From Alphaproteobacteria bacterium (GTDB taxonomy: Bacteria; Pseudomonadota; Alphaproteobacteria; UBA6615): a DNA stretch of 13,346 nt. The notes beneath the pieces were generated by a model, which did no database searches, had not been told where the DNA came from, and was given only the letters and a program-made list of their open reading frames with translations. Position 1 is the stretch's first letter. Every line of letters starts with the position of its first letter. Made by a program: the position numbers and the translations under genes. The stretch lies in contig JAURLR010000294.1 in the NCBI GenBank assembly GCA_030831135.1, positions 1-13,346 on the forward strand, in the 5' to 3' direction. Positions 1 to 6,617 of this stretch are shown piece after piece.

Positions 1-98
1 AGGCGCGGTGCTTAAAGGCTCAGACAACATTTCCGACTATCCCATTATGCCGTCAAGAATGGAAGGCCAACGCATAGATTATTTTCCGGCACTGGTGA

Positions 99-377
99 AT
101 GCCTACGGAGTGGATGGCTTTAGCATTTCAGGAAAAGGAACCAGGTTCTGCCCCGTGGTTGCAGCATATCTACTGCTTCTCGCTCGGTACCAAGCCCAGC
201 CTCGGTTTGACCGGGGGTTCCGCCTCGTCAATCCGCCACGCCGTACCACGGTTGATACAGGATGTGACGCGGCGCCTGTTTCTTGCAGACGCCGCGCACC
301 ATGTGGAGGCGCTTCTGGGCCATGATCTGCCTGACCTTACGGTCCAGCAGACCCCGGACCGACAGAAAACACCGTAA
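99..377 (+). pseudogene. Possible C-terminal remnant of a flavin-dependent monooxygenase
   Basis: This frame encodes about 92 residues. From about base 145 onward it has strongly GC-biased third positions, as expected of coding sequence here. The translated pattern (an aromatic stretch, then SLGLTGGSAS, then a helix with AVPRLIQDVTRRLFL and an acidic DLPDL end) resembles, from memory, the C-terminal tails of FAD/NAD(P)-binding monooxygenases of the CzcO/FMO-like group. Such proteins are usually over 400 residues. The FAD and NADPH Rossmann motifs would lie left of the window, yet this frame has stops at 75-77 and 96-98, so it is not continuous with anything upstream. A second frame (bases 2-148) is open and reads LVNAYGVDGF near its end, so a frameshift around bases 140-155 is possible. 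The TAA stop (375-377) directly abuts the thiolase stop on the other strand. It is either a decayed gene, a frameshifted gene or a sequencing error; the family guess is weak. Confidence 0.35.
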
Positions 378-1583
378 TCAGGCCCGTTCGAGAACCACTG
401 CAATGCCCTGCCCGACACCAATGCACATGGTGCACAGCGCGTATTTGGCGTCGCGTTCCTGCAACTCGTAAGCCGCCGTGGTGGCCAGTCGCGCACCGCT
501 GGCACCCAGCGGATGACCAATCGCAATGGCCCCGCCATTCGGATTCACGTGCTCGGCATCATCGGCCAGCCCCAGATCGCGAGTGACGGCCAGCGCCTGC
601 GCAGCAAAGGCTTCATTCAGTTCGATCACATCGATATCGCCGATCTTCAGGCCGAGACGTTCGAGCAGCTTATGGGTGGCCGGTGCCGGGCCGAAACCCA
701 TGATCCGGGGCGGCACACCGGCCGTTGCCGTACCAACAACGCGGGCGATGGGTGTCAGGCCGTATTTTTCGATGGCCGCTTGCGAGGCGATGATCATGGC
801 GCAGGCACCGTCATTGACGCCCGACGCGTTGCCCGCCGTGACGCTACCGTTCTCGCGGAACGGCGTCGGCAGCTTTTCAAGGGCCGCCATATCCGTACCG
901 GGGCGCGGATGTTCATCGGTGTCGACCATCACCGGATCGCCGCGCCGCTGCGGCACTTCAACAGAGACAATTTCGCGCGCAAAGCGACCGCGCTCCTGTG
1001 CCGCCTTGGTGCGCTGCTGCGAGCGGAATGCCAGCGCATCCTGATCGGCGCGTGCGACCTGAAATTCCTCGGCCACGTTCTCGGCGGTTTCGGGCATGGA
1101 ATCGATCCCGTATGCGGCCTTCATCTTCGGGTTCACGAAGCGCCAGCCGATGGTTGTGTCTTCCACCTGATTGCTGCGCGAGAAGGCGCTGGTTGCCTTG
1201 GGCATGACAAAGGGGGCGCGTGACATGCTCTCGACACCGCCTGCCACGATCAGATCCGCTTCGCCGGTGCGAATGGCGCGCGCCGCCGCGGTCAGGGCTT
1301 CGAGGCCCGAACCGCAGAGCCGGTTCACGGTCGCGCCGGGTACGTTGGGGGAATAGCCCGCCAGCAGCAAGGACATACGGGCCACATTGCGGTTGTCTTC
1401 ACCGGCCTGATTGACGTTGCCGTAATAGACTTCATCGACCTCATCCCAGGCGACGCCCGGGTTGCGCGCCATCAGCGCCTTCATGGGGATCGCGCCGAGA
1501 TCGTCGGTGCGAACACTCGACAGGGACCCGCCATAGCGGCCAAAGGGTGTGCGGACGGCGTCACAAATGAATGCCTCGGGCAT
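378..1583 (-). CDS. pcaF: 3-oxoadipyl-CoA thiolase (beta-ketoadipyl-CoA thiolase)
   Basis: This cytosolic type II thiolase should cleave 3-oxoadipyl-CoA with CoA to succinyl-CoA and acetyl-CoA, the last step of the beta-ketoadipate pathway. At 401 aa it matches the PcaF/PaaJ subfamily (about 400 aa), whose N-terminus (PEAFICDAVRTPFGRYGG) and NQAGEDNRNVARM segment it shares. The nucleophile is C90 in NRLCGSG. NEAF is at 323-326, H357 lies in GHPLG, and the second catalytic C387 lies in CIGVGQG, so the active site is complete. The ATG start is supported by an AGGAG complement at 1591-1595. It lies 37 bp downstream of the maleylacetate reductase gene on the same strand, so the two are almost certainly cotranscribed. 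That neighbour supports 3-oxoadipyl-CoA rather than acetoacetyl-CoA as substrate. A generic acetyl-CoA acetyltransferase is the alternative. Confidence 0.88.
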   Translation of the reverse strand: MPEAFICDAVRTPFGRYGGSLSSVRTDDLGAIPMKALMARNPGVAWDEVDEVYYGNVNQAGEDNRNVARMSLLLAGYSPNVPGATVNRLCGSGLEALTAAARAIRTGEADLIVAGGVESMSRAPFVMPKATSAFSRSNQVEDTTIGWRFVNPKMKAAYGIDSMPETAENVAEEFQVARADQDALAFRSQQRTKAAQERGRFAREIVSVEVPQRRGDPVMVDTDEHPRPGTDMAALEKLPTPFRENGSVTAGNASGVNDGACAMIIASQAAIEKYGLTPIARVVGTATAGVPPRIMGFGPAPATHKLLERLGLKIGDIDVIELNEAFAAQALAVTRDLGLADDAEHVNPNGGAIAIGHPLGASGARLATTAAYELQERDAKYALCTMCIGVGQGIAVVLERA

Positions 1584-1620
1584 GTTTTCTCTCCTGTTTT
1601 CTTATTGTTCGTTTCCGGCG

Positions 1621-2685
1621 TCAGGCCACGCGGGGCCGTCGTCCATGATAGGCGTCGTAAAGCAACGCGCGAATCCCTTCGCGCGTGACCGGACGGGGAT
1701 TGTAATAGGGGTTCTGGGTCGCGATATCGGCAGCGCGGTCGAGATCAGTTTCCTTCATTCCAACCTCCGCGAGTGACATTTTGGCCCCCACAGACACGGC
1801 GAGATCAAAAAGCGCACCCGCCGGATCATCCGTGTTCAAGGCGCGGCAAAGACGCTCATACGCATCAGGTGCCGCGCCAATATTATAGGCCGTCGCATGG
1901 GGAATCACCGCTGTATGGGTCTCCGCATGGGGCAGATTGAAGCTACCCCCAAGCGTGTGGCACAGCTTGTGGTGCAACGCCATGCCCACCGCGCCCAGTG
2001 ACGCACCCGACAGATAGGCGCCGTAAAGCGCATCACTGCGGGCGGCAATATCATCGGGCTGCTTCACGACAATCGGCAGCGCACGTGCCAGCGACCGCAC
2101 GCCCTCTTCGGCCATCATGGAAATGATCGGATTGGCAGTTTCGGAATACATCGCCTCAACGCAATGGGCGATGGCATTCATGCCACTGGGTCCGGAAATG
2201 AAATCCGGCAAGGTCAGTGTGAGCGTGGGATCGTAGACAACCGTTGTGGGCAGCACTTTGGTGTCTCGACCGGTCTTCTTGACGCCATCTTCGGTCAGTC
2301 CCCAGATCGGTGTCATTTCCGAACCGGCATAGGTCGTCGGGACAGCAATGATCGGCAGTCCGAATTCCAGTGCGATCGCCTTTCCCAGCCCGATGGTCGA
2401 GCCACCGCCGACCGCGACACAGGCATCCGCGCCCAATCGCTGGGCTTCAGCCCGCGCGGCCTTGGCCACATTGATGGGCACATGCATTTCGGCCTTGTCA
2501 TAGACCCCCGCCGAACGCGCGCCCAGCCGGGCCGCGATATCCTCGGCCTGTCCGCGCTGCTGGGGGGTGCAAAGCACCAGTGCCTTGGCCACACCAAGAC
2601 GCTCGACCTCTTCGGCCAGGCGATCAAGGCTGCCGACACCGAACACCACCCGGCCAGGCAGTGCTTCATAGGCGAACTCACGCAT
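1621..2685 (-). CDS. Maleylacetate reductase (iron-containing ADH superfamily)
   Basis: It should catalyse NAD(P)H-dependent reduction of maleylacetate to 3-oxoadipate, feeding aromatic ring-cleavage products (from hydroxyquinol, resorcinol or chlorocatechols) into the beta-ketoadipate pathway. The 354-aa length is typical. The nucleotide-binding half carries GGGST at 93-97 followed by IGLGKA, and VPTTYAGSE at about 115-123. The C-terminal helical half carries SGMNAIAHCVEA (167-178), HHKLCHTLGG (238-247) and H253. The residue that is Asp in metal-dependent Fe-ADHs is Asn here (N170), as I recall for maleylacetate reductases, which favours this assignment over alcohol dehydrogenase. The ATG has a strong GGAGGA site (complement at 2693-2698). 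It is first in a two-gene operon with the downstream thiolase. No ring-cleavage dioxygenase or CoA transferase gene lies beside it in the window. Confidence 0.9.
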   Translation of the reverse strand: MREFAYEALPGRVVFGVGSLDRLAEEVERLGVAKALVLCTPQQRGQAEDIAARLGARSAGVYDKAEMHVPINVAKAARAEAQRLGADACVAVGGGSTIGLGKAIALEFGLPIIAVPTTYAGSEMTPIWGLTEDGVKKTGRDTKVLPTTVVYDPTLTLTLPDFISGPSGMNAIAHCVEAMYSETANPIISMMAEEGVRSLARALPIVVKQPDDIAARSDALYGAYLSGASLGAVGMALHHKLCHTLGGSFNLPHAETHTAVIPHATAYNIGAAPDAYERLCRALNTDDPAGALFDLAVSVGAKMSLAEVGMKETDLDRAADIATQNPYYNPRPVTREGIRALLYDAYHGRRPRVA

Positions 2686-2730
2686 GGGACTTTCCTCCAG
2701 AACTGCTTGGCCCGCACCGGGTCGGATAGC

Positions 2731-2761
2731 GGCGAAACTATCTCACAGCCGAAGGCGAAAC
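2731..2761. repeat. Direct repeat GGCGAAAC, 23-bp period
   Basis: GGCGAAAC occurs at 2731-2738 and again at 2754-2761. The starts are 23 bp apart, close to two helical turns, and the pair lies 46-76 bp upstream of the maleylacetate reductase start. The phasing would suit a dimeric regulator, but an 8-bp match in GC-rich DNA may be chance. Confidence 0.35.
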
Positions 2762-2791
2762 CATAGGTTTACACGGGCTTTTCAGCGTCCC

Positions 2792-2810
2792 GGGTTCGGA
2801 TTGCGAACCC
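2792..2810. promoter_or_regulatory. Inverted repeat GGGTTCG-N5-CGAACCC (operator candidate)
   Basis: A perfect 7-bp dyad with a 5-nt spacer sits in the middle of the divergent spacer, about 107 bp from the maleylacetate reductase start and about 92 bp from the DUF3179 start. Its core TTCG-N5-CGAA fits the T-N11-A dyad bound by LysR-type regulators, which commonly control aromatic catabolic operons. The regulator type is an inference. A short hairpin without regulatory function is the alternative. Confidence 0.5.
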
Positions 2811-2855
2811 CAGCCACACCGCAGCCGGGTCTTCCATTCCCGATCTCCAACCCAA

Positions 2856-2861
2856 GATAAT
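2856..2861 (+). promoter_or_regulatory. Possible -10 element GATAAT for the DUF3179 gene
   Basis: GATAAT matches the sigma-70 -10 consensus at five of six positions and lies about 42 bp upstream of the DUF3179 ATG. No good -35 hexamer is visible 16-18 bp upstream (TTCCAT at best), so the promoter is weak or activator-dependent. It overlaps the left edge of the inverted repeat at 2861-2875. Confidence 0.35.
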
Positions 2862-2875
2862 GTGATGAGATCACA
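2861..2875. promoter_or_regulatory. Inverted repeat TGTGAT-N3-ATCACA (operator candidate)
   Basis: Perfect 6-bp arms with a 3-nt spacer, 27 bp upstream of the DUF3179 start and touching the candidate -10 box. The half-sites resemble CRP/FNR half-sites, but the spacing is shorter than the usual TGTGA-N6-TCACA, so CRP itself is doubtful. A GntR-type or other repressor would fit the short spacing and the position over the predicted transcription start. Confidence 0.5.
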
Positions 2876-2902
2876 ATCCCCTCCTGACGATAGATTGGGA
2901 CC

Positions 2903-4315
2903 ATGAAAACATCCAAAGCCATGGTTCTTGCTACCCTTCTCGGGATTTGTGCCACCTTCGCCACCTCGTCCGCCGCGATAGCCCAACCCTTCACGCCGCC
3001 ATCTCCAGCGATCGACATGGATATCGCCGAGGTACAGGAACTCGCCCGGGATATTCTCCGCCTGCGCACGCTTGAACGGAACAGCGCCATCGCGCGGCTT
3101 GTGGAGCGTGGCAATCCCGATGTGGTGCCCGCCCTGATTCAGTCGCTGCGGTTCCTCCAGCGCGATGACCCCTGGACCATCACCGCCGCCTTGCAATCTC
3201 TGACCGGCGAATCCTTCGGGGGCGACTGGAACAAATGGATGCTCTGGCAGGAAGACCACCCCGAGATCATCCCCTTCGAGGGCTTCGACTCCTACAAGGA
3301 ATGGGTTTTCGCAAAGCTCGACCCGAAATTCTCGCTGTTCATCAACAGCGGCGTAGCGCACACCATCCGGCTTGAAGAAATCACCTGGGGCGGAGTCCGC
3401 AAGGATGGAATTCCAGCGCTGGTGAACCCCGAACTGGTCACCGCACAGGATAAGGCCGCGACCTATCTGGATGATGATGAGCTGGTCTTCGGTATCGCCA
3501 TCAATGGTGATGTCCGCGCCTATCCGCTTCGGGTTCTGGACTGGCACGAGATGTTCAATGACGTGATCGGTGGCGTACCGGTCGCCCTGGCCTATTGCAC
3601 GCTTTGCGGCTCGGGCATCCTGTTCGAAACTGCCGTCGTTGGGCGTGCCGCGCCCTTCGTGTTCGGATCTTCGGGATTTCTCTATCGCTCCAACAAGCTG
3701 ATGTACGACCGTGAGACGAACTCTCTCTGGAACCAGTTCACCGGCAAACCCGTGGTTGGCGATCTCGTGGGATCGGACATCGAACTCAAGGTCCGCCCGG
3801 TCGCCATCACCAGTTGGAAAAAATGGCTGGATCGACATCCCGACACCCGCGTGCTTTCGCTCGATACCGGCTTTGTGCGGGACTACACACCGGGCAAACC
3901 CTATGCGCCCTATTTCAACAGTCCGGACCTGATGTTCCCGGCGATGGTGCGGAACACCGGGCTTGCCCCCAAGGATTATGTCTATGCCCTGCGGTTGGGC
4001 GACCACGAGAAAGCCTGGTCGCTGCAACTGTTTGCCGAGGAGAGGGTGATCCATGACGTCATCGGTGCGCGCCGGATTGTCCTGATCGGTGATCGGGACT
4101 CGCGCACGGTACGTGTCTATGAGGCGGGTGATATCGATTTTTCCGCCCATGCGAAGAATGACGAGCAGCTCATCGCCGGCAGCCAAGCCTGGCAGATCAC
4201 CGAAGACGCACTGGTTTCAGGTGACGGACAACGCCTTGCCCGGCTGCCCGGCCATATCGCCTACTGGTTTGCCTGGCAGAATTTCCGCCCTGATGCGGAG
4301 ACACGTTTCGAATAG
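2903..4315 (+). CDS. Secreted DUF3179 domain-containing protein
   Basis: This is a 470-aa exported protein. Residues 1-27 form a typical signal peptide (basic MKTSK, hydrophobic core, cleavage after AAIA). Residues about 45-125 are helical and HEAT-like, ending in a Trp-rich stretch (DWNKWMLWQ). Residues about 160-460 match DUF3179: GIPALVNPELV, GDVRAYPLRVLDWHEMFND, then AYCTLCGSG with C232 and C235, SGFLYRSNKLMYDRET, SLWNQFTGKPVVG, and a C-terminal HIAYWFAWQNFRP. No biochemical function is established to my knowledge. The CxxC pair and H215 in DWHEM could form a metal or redox site in the periplasm, but this is inference. A weak GGGA precedes the ATG; the next in-frame ATG at 2921 would still leave a signal peptide. 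The neighbouring cupin gene follows after 88 bp and could be cotranscribed. Confidence 0.85.
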   Translation: MKTSKAMVLATLLGICATFATSSAAIAQPFTPPSPAIDMDIAEVQELARDILRLRTLERNSAIARLVERGNPDVVPALIQSLRFLQRDDPWTITAALQSLTGESFGGDWNKWMLWQEDHPEIIPFEGFDSYKEWVFAKLDPKFSLFINSGVAHTIRLEEITWGGVRKDGIPALVNPELVTAQDKAATYLDDDELVFGIAINGDVRAYPLRVLDWHEMFNDVIGGVPVALAYCTLCGSGILFETAVVGRAAPFVFGSSGFLYRSNKLMYDRETNSLWNQFTGKPVVGDLVGSDIELKVRPVAITSWKKWLDRHPDTRVLSLDTGFVRDYTPGKPYAPYFNSPDLMFPAMVRNTGLAPKDYVYALRLGDHEKAWSLQLFAEERVIHDVIGARRIVLIGDRDSRTVRVYEAGDIDFSAHAKNDEQLIAGSQAWQITEDALVSGDGQRLARLPGHIAYWFAWQNFRPDAETRFE

Positions 4316-4353
4316 CCACGCATTTCGCCTCGTGGCGACCTTATGTAGAATAG

Positions 4354-4373
4354 CCGCGCCCGCTGCGGCGCGG
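4354..4373 (+). terminator. GC-rich hairpin in the DUF3179-cupin spacer, weak terminator or attenuator
   Basis: CCGCGCC (4354-4360) and GGCGCGG (4367-4373) form a perfect 7-bp stem with a 6-nt loop, 38 bp after the DUF3179 stop. A five-T run occurs only at 4384-4388, some 10 nt beyond the stem, so intrinsic termination would be poor. It may partly insulate the cupin gene or mark an mRNA processing or stability element. Confidence 0.35.
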
Positions 4374-4403
4374 TGTTGTCATGTTTTTCAGGAAGGCGTT
4401 CCG

Positions 4404-5375
4404 ATGTCCCAAGTCCAGCTCGCACGATTCTCAGAGGTCCACTCCCAAGGTGCGCGATTCGCGCAGGAAATGGATGTTCCGTTGGGTGCCTATCAGAAGA
4501 TGACCGCCGAGGAGCTTTTTCTCGTGATGTCATCGCCTGCGCTTGGTGGACCTTTTGCGACCGACCCGGGCATCTCCGAGGATCAGGGCCTTGTTGCCGC
4601 CATCGTGAAATGTTCGGCAAACGAGGGCCCCTACCTGCATGCCCACTACAACACGCTGGAAAGTTTTACCGTCCTGTCGGGCAAGTTCCGGATCAACTGG
4701 GGGGAAGAAGGTGAGAATGAATCCCTGCTCGAGACATTCGACACGATCGCTGTTCCGCGCGGCGTGGTCCGGACTTTCACCAACGCCACCGACGAAACAT
4801 CCTATATTCTGGCCTTCATTCGCGGCGACACGCCCGATGATTTTGCCGATGTCGCGATGACCCCGGCCGCCGCGGCCGATCTGGATGAAACCTTCGGAAC
4901 CGGCACCAGCATCAAGATAAAGGGTCTCGGCTGGCGGTTCGACGCCGGTGTCGAGGCACCGACCCTTCAGGTCACCCCGGCGGAGATGGAAGCCTGCATT
5001 GCACGCTTCAACGCCCTCACGCCGCAGACACGCGGTGGCGTAGCCCGCTATGCGGTAATGCATCCTGTCACCGGACAGGCCGCCGTAACCGGCGATGCCG
5101 GTGAACTGGCACAGATACTCGATATCCCCGCTGGTGCCGCCGTGCCCGCCTACAATCGGACCCGTACGACCGAGACCCTGATGTGCATTGGCGGGACCGT
5201 TTCACTGGCGTGGGGCGAAAACACGGATTCCAGCCTGCTGCAGCCTTGGGATACGGCCTGCATTCCGGCCGGAACACCACGCAGCATCACCAATACGAGT
5301 GACAGCGATGCAAAAATCCTGTCGATCGTGATCGGCGCGGCCAACGAAAGCTTCGACGACGTGGACGCGGCCTAG
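4404..5375 (+). CDS. Two-domain cupin (bicupin) protein
   Basis: The 323-aa protein contains two cupin barrels. The first (about 65-145) has H79-x-H81-x4-E86, then PRGVVRTFTN, where the motif-2 His is replaced by R123. The second (about 235-312) has N251 and T253 in place of the His pair, keeps E257, and again has Arg (R293) in PAGTPRSITN. At most the N-terminal barrel binds metal, through three ligands, and the second barrel looks structural or ligand-binding. The shared Arg substitution suggests ancient domain duplication. Its cytoplasmic location is inferred from the absence of a signal peptide. I chose ATG 4404 because AGGAAGG (4390-4396) lies 7 nt upstream and homology-like sequence begins there; the frame stays open to 4089 but overlaps the preceding gene. 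A role in aromatic or acyl metabolism is possible from context, but no reaction can be assigned. It converges on the OYE gene with only 19 bp between stops. Confidence 0.82.
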   Translation: MSQVQLARFSEVHSQGARFAQEMDVPLGAYQKMTAEELFLVMSSPALGGPFATDPGISEDQGLVAAIVKCSANEGPYLHAHYNTLESFTVLSGKFRINWGEEGENESLLETFDTIAVPRGVVRTFTNATDETSYILAFIRGDTPDDFADVAMTPAAAADLDETFGTGTSIKIKGLGWRFDAGVEAPTLQVTPAEMEACIARFNALTPQTRGGVARYAVMHPVTGQAAVTGDAGELAQILDIPAGAAVPAYNRTRTTETLMCIGGTVSLAWGENTDSSLLQPWDTACIPAGTPRSITNTSDSDAKILSIVIGAANESFDDVDAA

Positions 5376-5394
5376 AGCGTGATCTAAATCCCGT

Positions 5395-6573
5395 TCAGGC
5401 CCCTTCGGTCACGTCCCGCGCTTCAATCTTCTCGGCCGGAATCCCGCTTGGGTTTGCTTCCCAATAGGCTTCGTAACAATCCAGCGTGGCATAGGGCATG
5501 ATCATGCCCGGATTAAACGGCACACGCGGTTCGTTCGCAGCAATCTTCTTTGGCCAGTTGTAGTCGGCCAATGCCGACTTGCCGATAGCCACAAAATCAC
5601 CTTCGCCCTGCGTCAGTGCGGCCTCGGCATCTTCGGGTTCGGACAGTTTGCCGTTGGCCATGACCGGCAGCCCCGAATATTCACGGGCCAAGCCCGAAAG
5701 GCTGTGCGCGGTGCCAAAGATCGGTGCCAGACCAAGATGCGAGCTGCAATCGATGAAGTCGATGCCGGTCTTCGCAAGTGATGAAAACACCACCTTCGCG
5801 TCATCGTTGCCACCCGCCCAGGCATGCTCGAAATCATTGACCTTGGTCTGTGATATCCGCACACCGACCGGATTGTTGGGTACCGCAGCGCGCACGGCTT
5901 GCATGACCTCACAGTGAAAACGGATGCGGTTTTCGATCGGCCCGCCATATTCATCATCACGCAGATTGGTGTAGTCGGTCAGGAATTCGTCGGGTAGATA
6001 CCCGTTCGCCCCATGGACTTCGACACCATCAAAACCGACATCAATGGCGCGTCGCGCCGCCTGTGCGTAGCTCTCGATCACCTCTGCCATCTCATCGCGG
6101 GTGATCTGCCGCGGCGTCTGAAACACATCACCGCTGCCACGATAGCGCGGAATCTGCTTTCCCTTCGGAGTCACGACGGACGGCGCGATCGAACCTTCCG
6201 CCCAGTTATTGCCCTGATTGATCGCACCACAATGGAAGATCTGCATGAAGATCGGGGTGCCTTCAGCATGGACAGCATCAACAACCTTGCGCCAGGATTC
6301 CTGCTGCTCCTCGGTCGCGATTCCGGGCTGATAGGCATAGCCCTGACTGTATTTGAGGTCGATATAGACCCCTTCCGTCATGACCAGGCCCCAGCCACCG
6401 CGGGCATAGGAGCCATAATATCGGGCCATCTGTTCGGTGACGATTCCGTTATCTGACGCACTCGCGCGTGTCAGTGGCGACACCACGGCGCGATTGGTGA
6501 TTTCCAGACCCCTGATCTCACTTGATGCAAACAGCTTGGGATATTTCGATACGCCGGGTCCTGTCAAAGACAT
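5395..6573 (-). CDS. NADH:flavin oxidoreductase, Old Yellow Enzyme family
   Basis: A 392-aa FMN-dependent TIM-barrel enzyme, expected to reduce activated C=C bonds or a related substrate using NAD(P)H. The N-terminus has ITNRAVVSPLTRASA, typical of the FMN phosphate/flavin-binding start. The substrate-site motif is FDGVEVHGANGYLPDEFL (181-198) with H187, N190 and Y192, followed by LRDDEYGGPIENRIRF (204-219). A C-terminal phosphate-binding segment (MANGKL at 305-310, then GDFVAIGKSALADYNWPKK) is present. It is the single-domain short form and lacks the C-terminal Fe-S/FAD module of dienoyl-CoA reductases. The ATG is set by CCTCC (6580-6584; GGAGG on the coding strand) with a 6-nt spacer. It lies 44 bp downstream of the sulfurtransferase gene on the same strand and is probably cotranscribed. 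The natural substrate is unknown. Confidence 0.87.
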   Translation of the reverse strand: MSLTGPGVSKYPKLFASSEIRGLEITNRAVVSPLTRASASDNGIVTEQMARYYGSYARGGWGLVMTEGVYIDLKYSQGYAYQPGIATEEQQESWRKVVDAVHAEGTPIFMQIFHCGAINQGNNWAEGSIAPSVVTPKGKQIPRYRGSGDVFQTPRQITRDEMAEVIESYAQAARRAIDVGFDGVEVHGANGYLPDEFLTDYTNLRDDEYGGPIENRIRFHCEVMQAVRAAVPNNPVGVRISQTKVNDFEHAWAGGNDDAKVVFSSLAKTGIDFIDCSSHLGLAPIFGTAHSLSGLAREYSGLPVMANGKLSEPEDAEAALTQGEGDFVAIGKSALADYNWPKKIAANEPRVPFNPGMIMPYATLDCYEAYWEANPSGIPAEKIEARDVTEGA

Positions 6574-6617
6574 TCCATTCCTCCAGAAAATTCATTCATC
6601 AAAGCGCACGCGCTGCA

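Larger units (their letters stand above)
2686..2902. promoter_or_regulatory. Divergent regulatory spacer between catabolic operon and DUF3179 gene
   Basis: This 217-bp spacer separates the - strand maleylacetate reductase/thiolase operon from the + strand DUF3179 gene, so promoters for both directions should lie here. It is somewhat less GC-rich than its flanks and contains no convincing ORF. It holds two perfect inverted repeats (2792-2810 and 2861-2875) and a direct repeat (2731-2761), listed separately. No regulator gene is adjacent, so the cognate factor cannot be named. The promoter role is inferred from gene orientation. Confidence 0.7.

Noticed and set aside
2861..2875. Canonical CRP binding site
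   Set aside because: The half-sites match, but the spacing is one base short of TGTGA-N6-TCACA, so it is kept only as an unspecified operator candidate.
2738..4186. Long open frame on the - strand opposite the DUF3179 gene
   Set aside because: It is antisense to a recognisable family with signal peptide and motifs, has no recognisable domains, and runs through the divergent promoter region. It is an artefact of GC-rich codon bias.
4089..4403. N-terminal extension of the bicupin frame
   Set aside because: It overlaps the end of the DUF3179 gene and lacks cupin-like sequence, whereas ATG 4404 has a good ribosome site.
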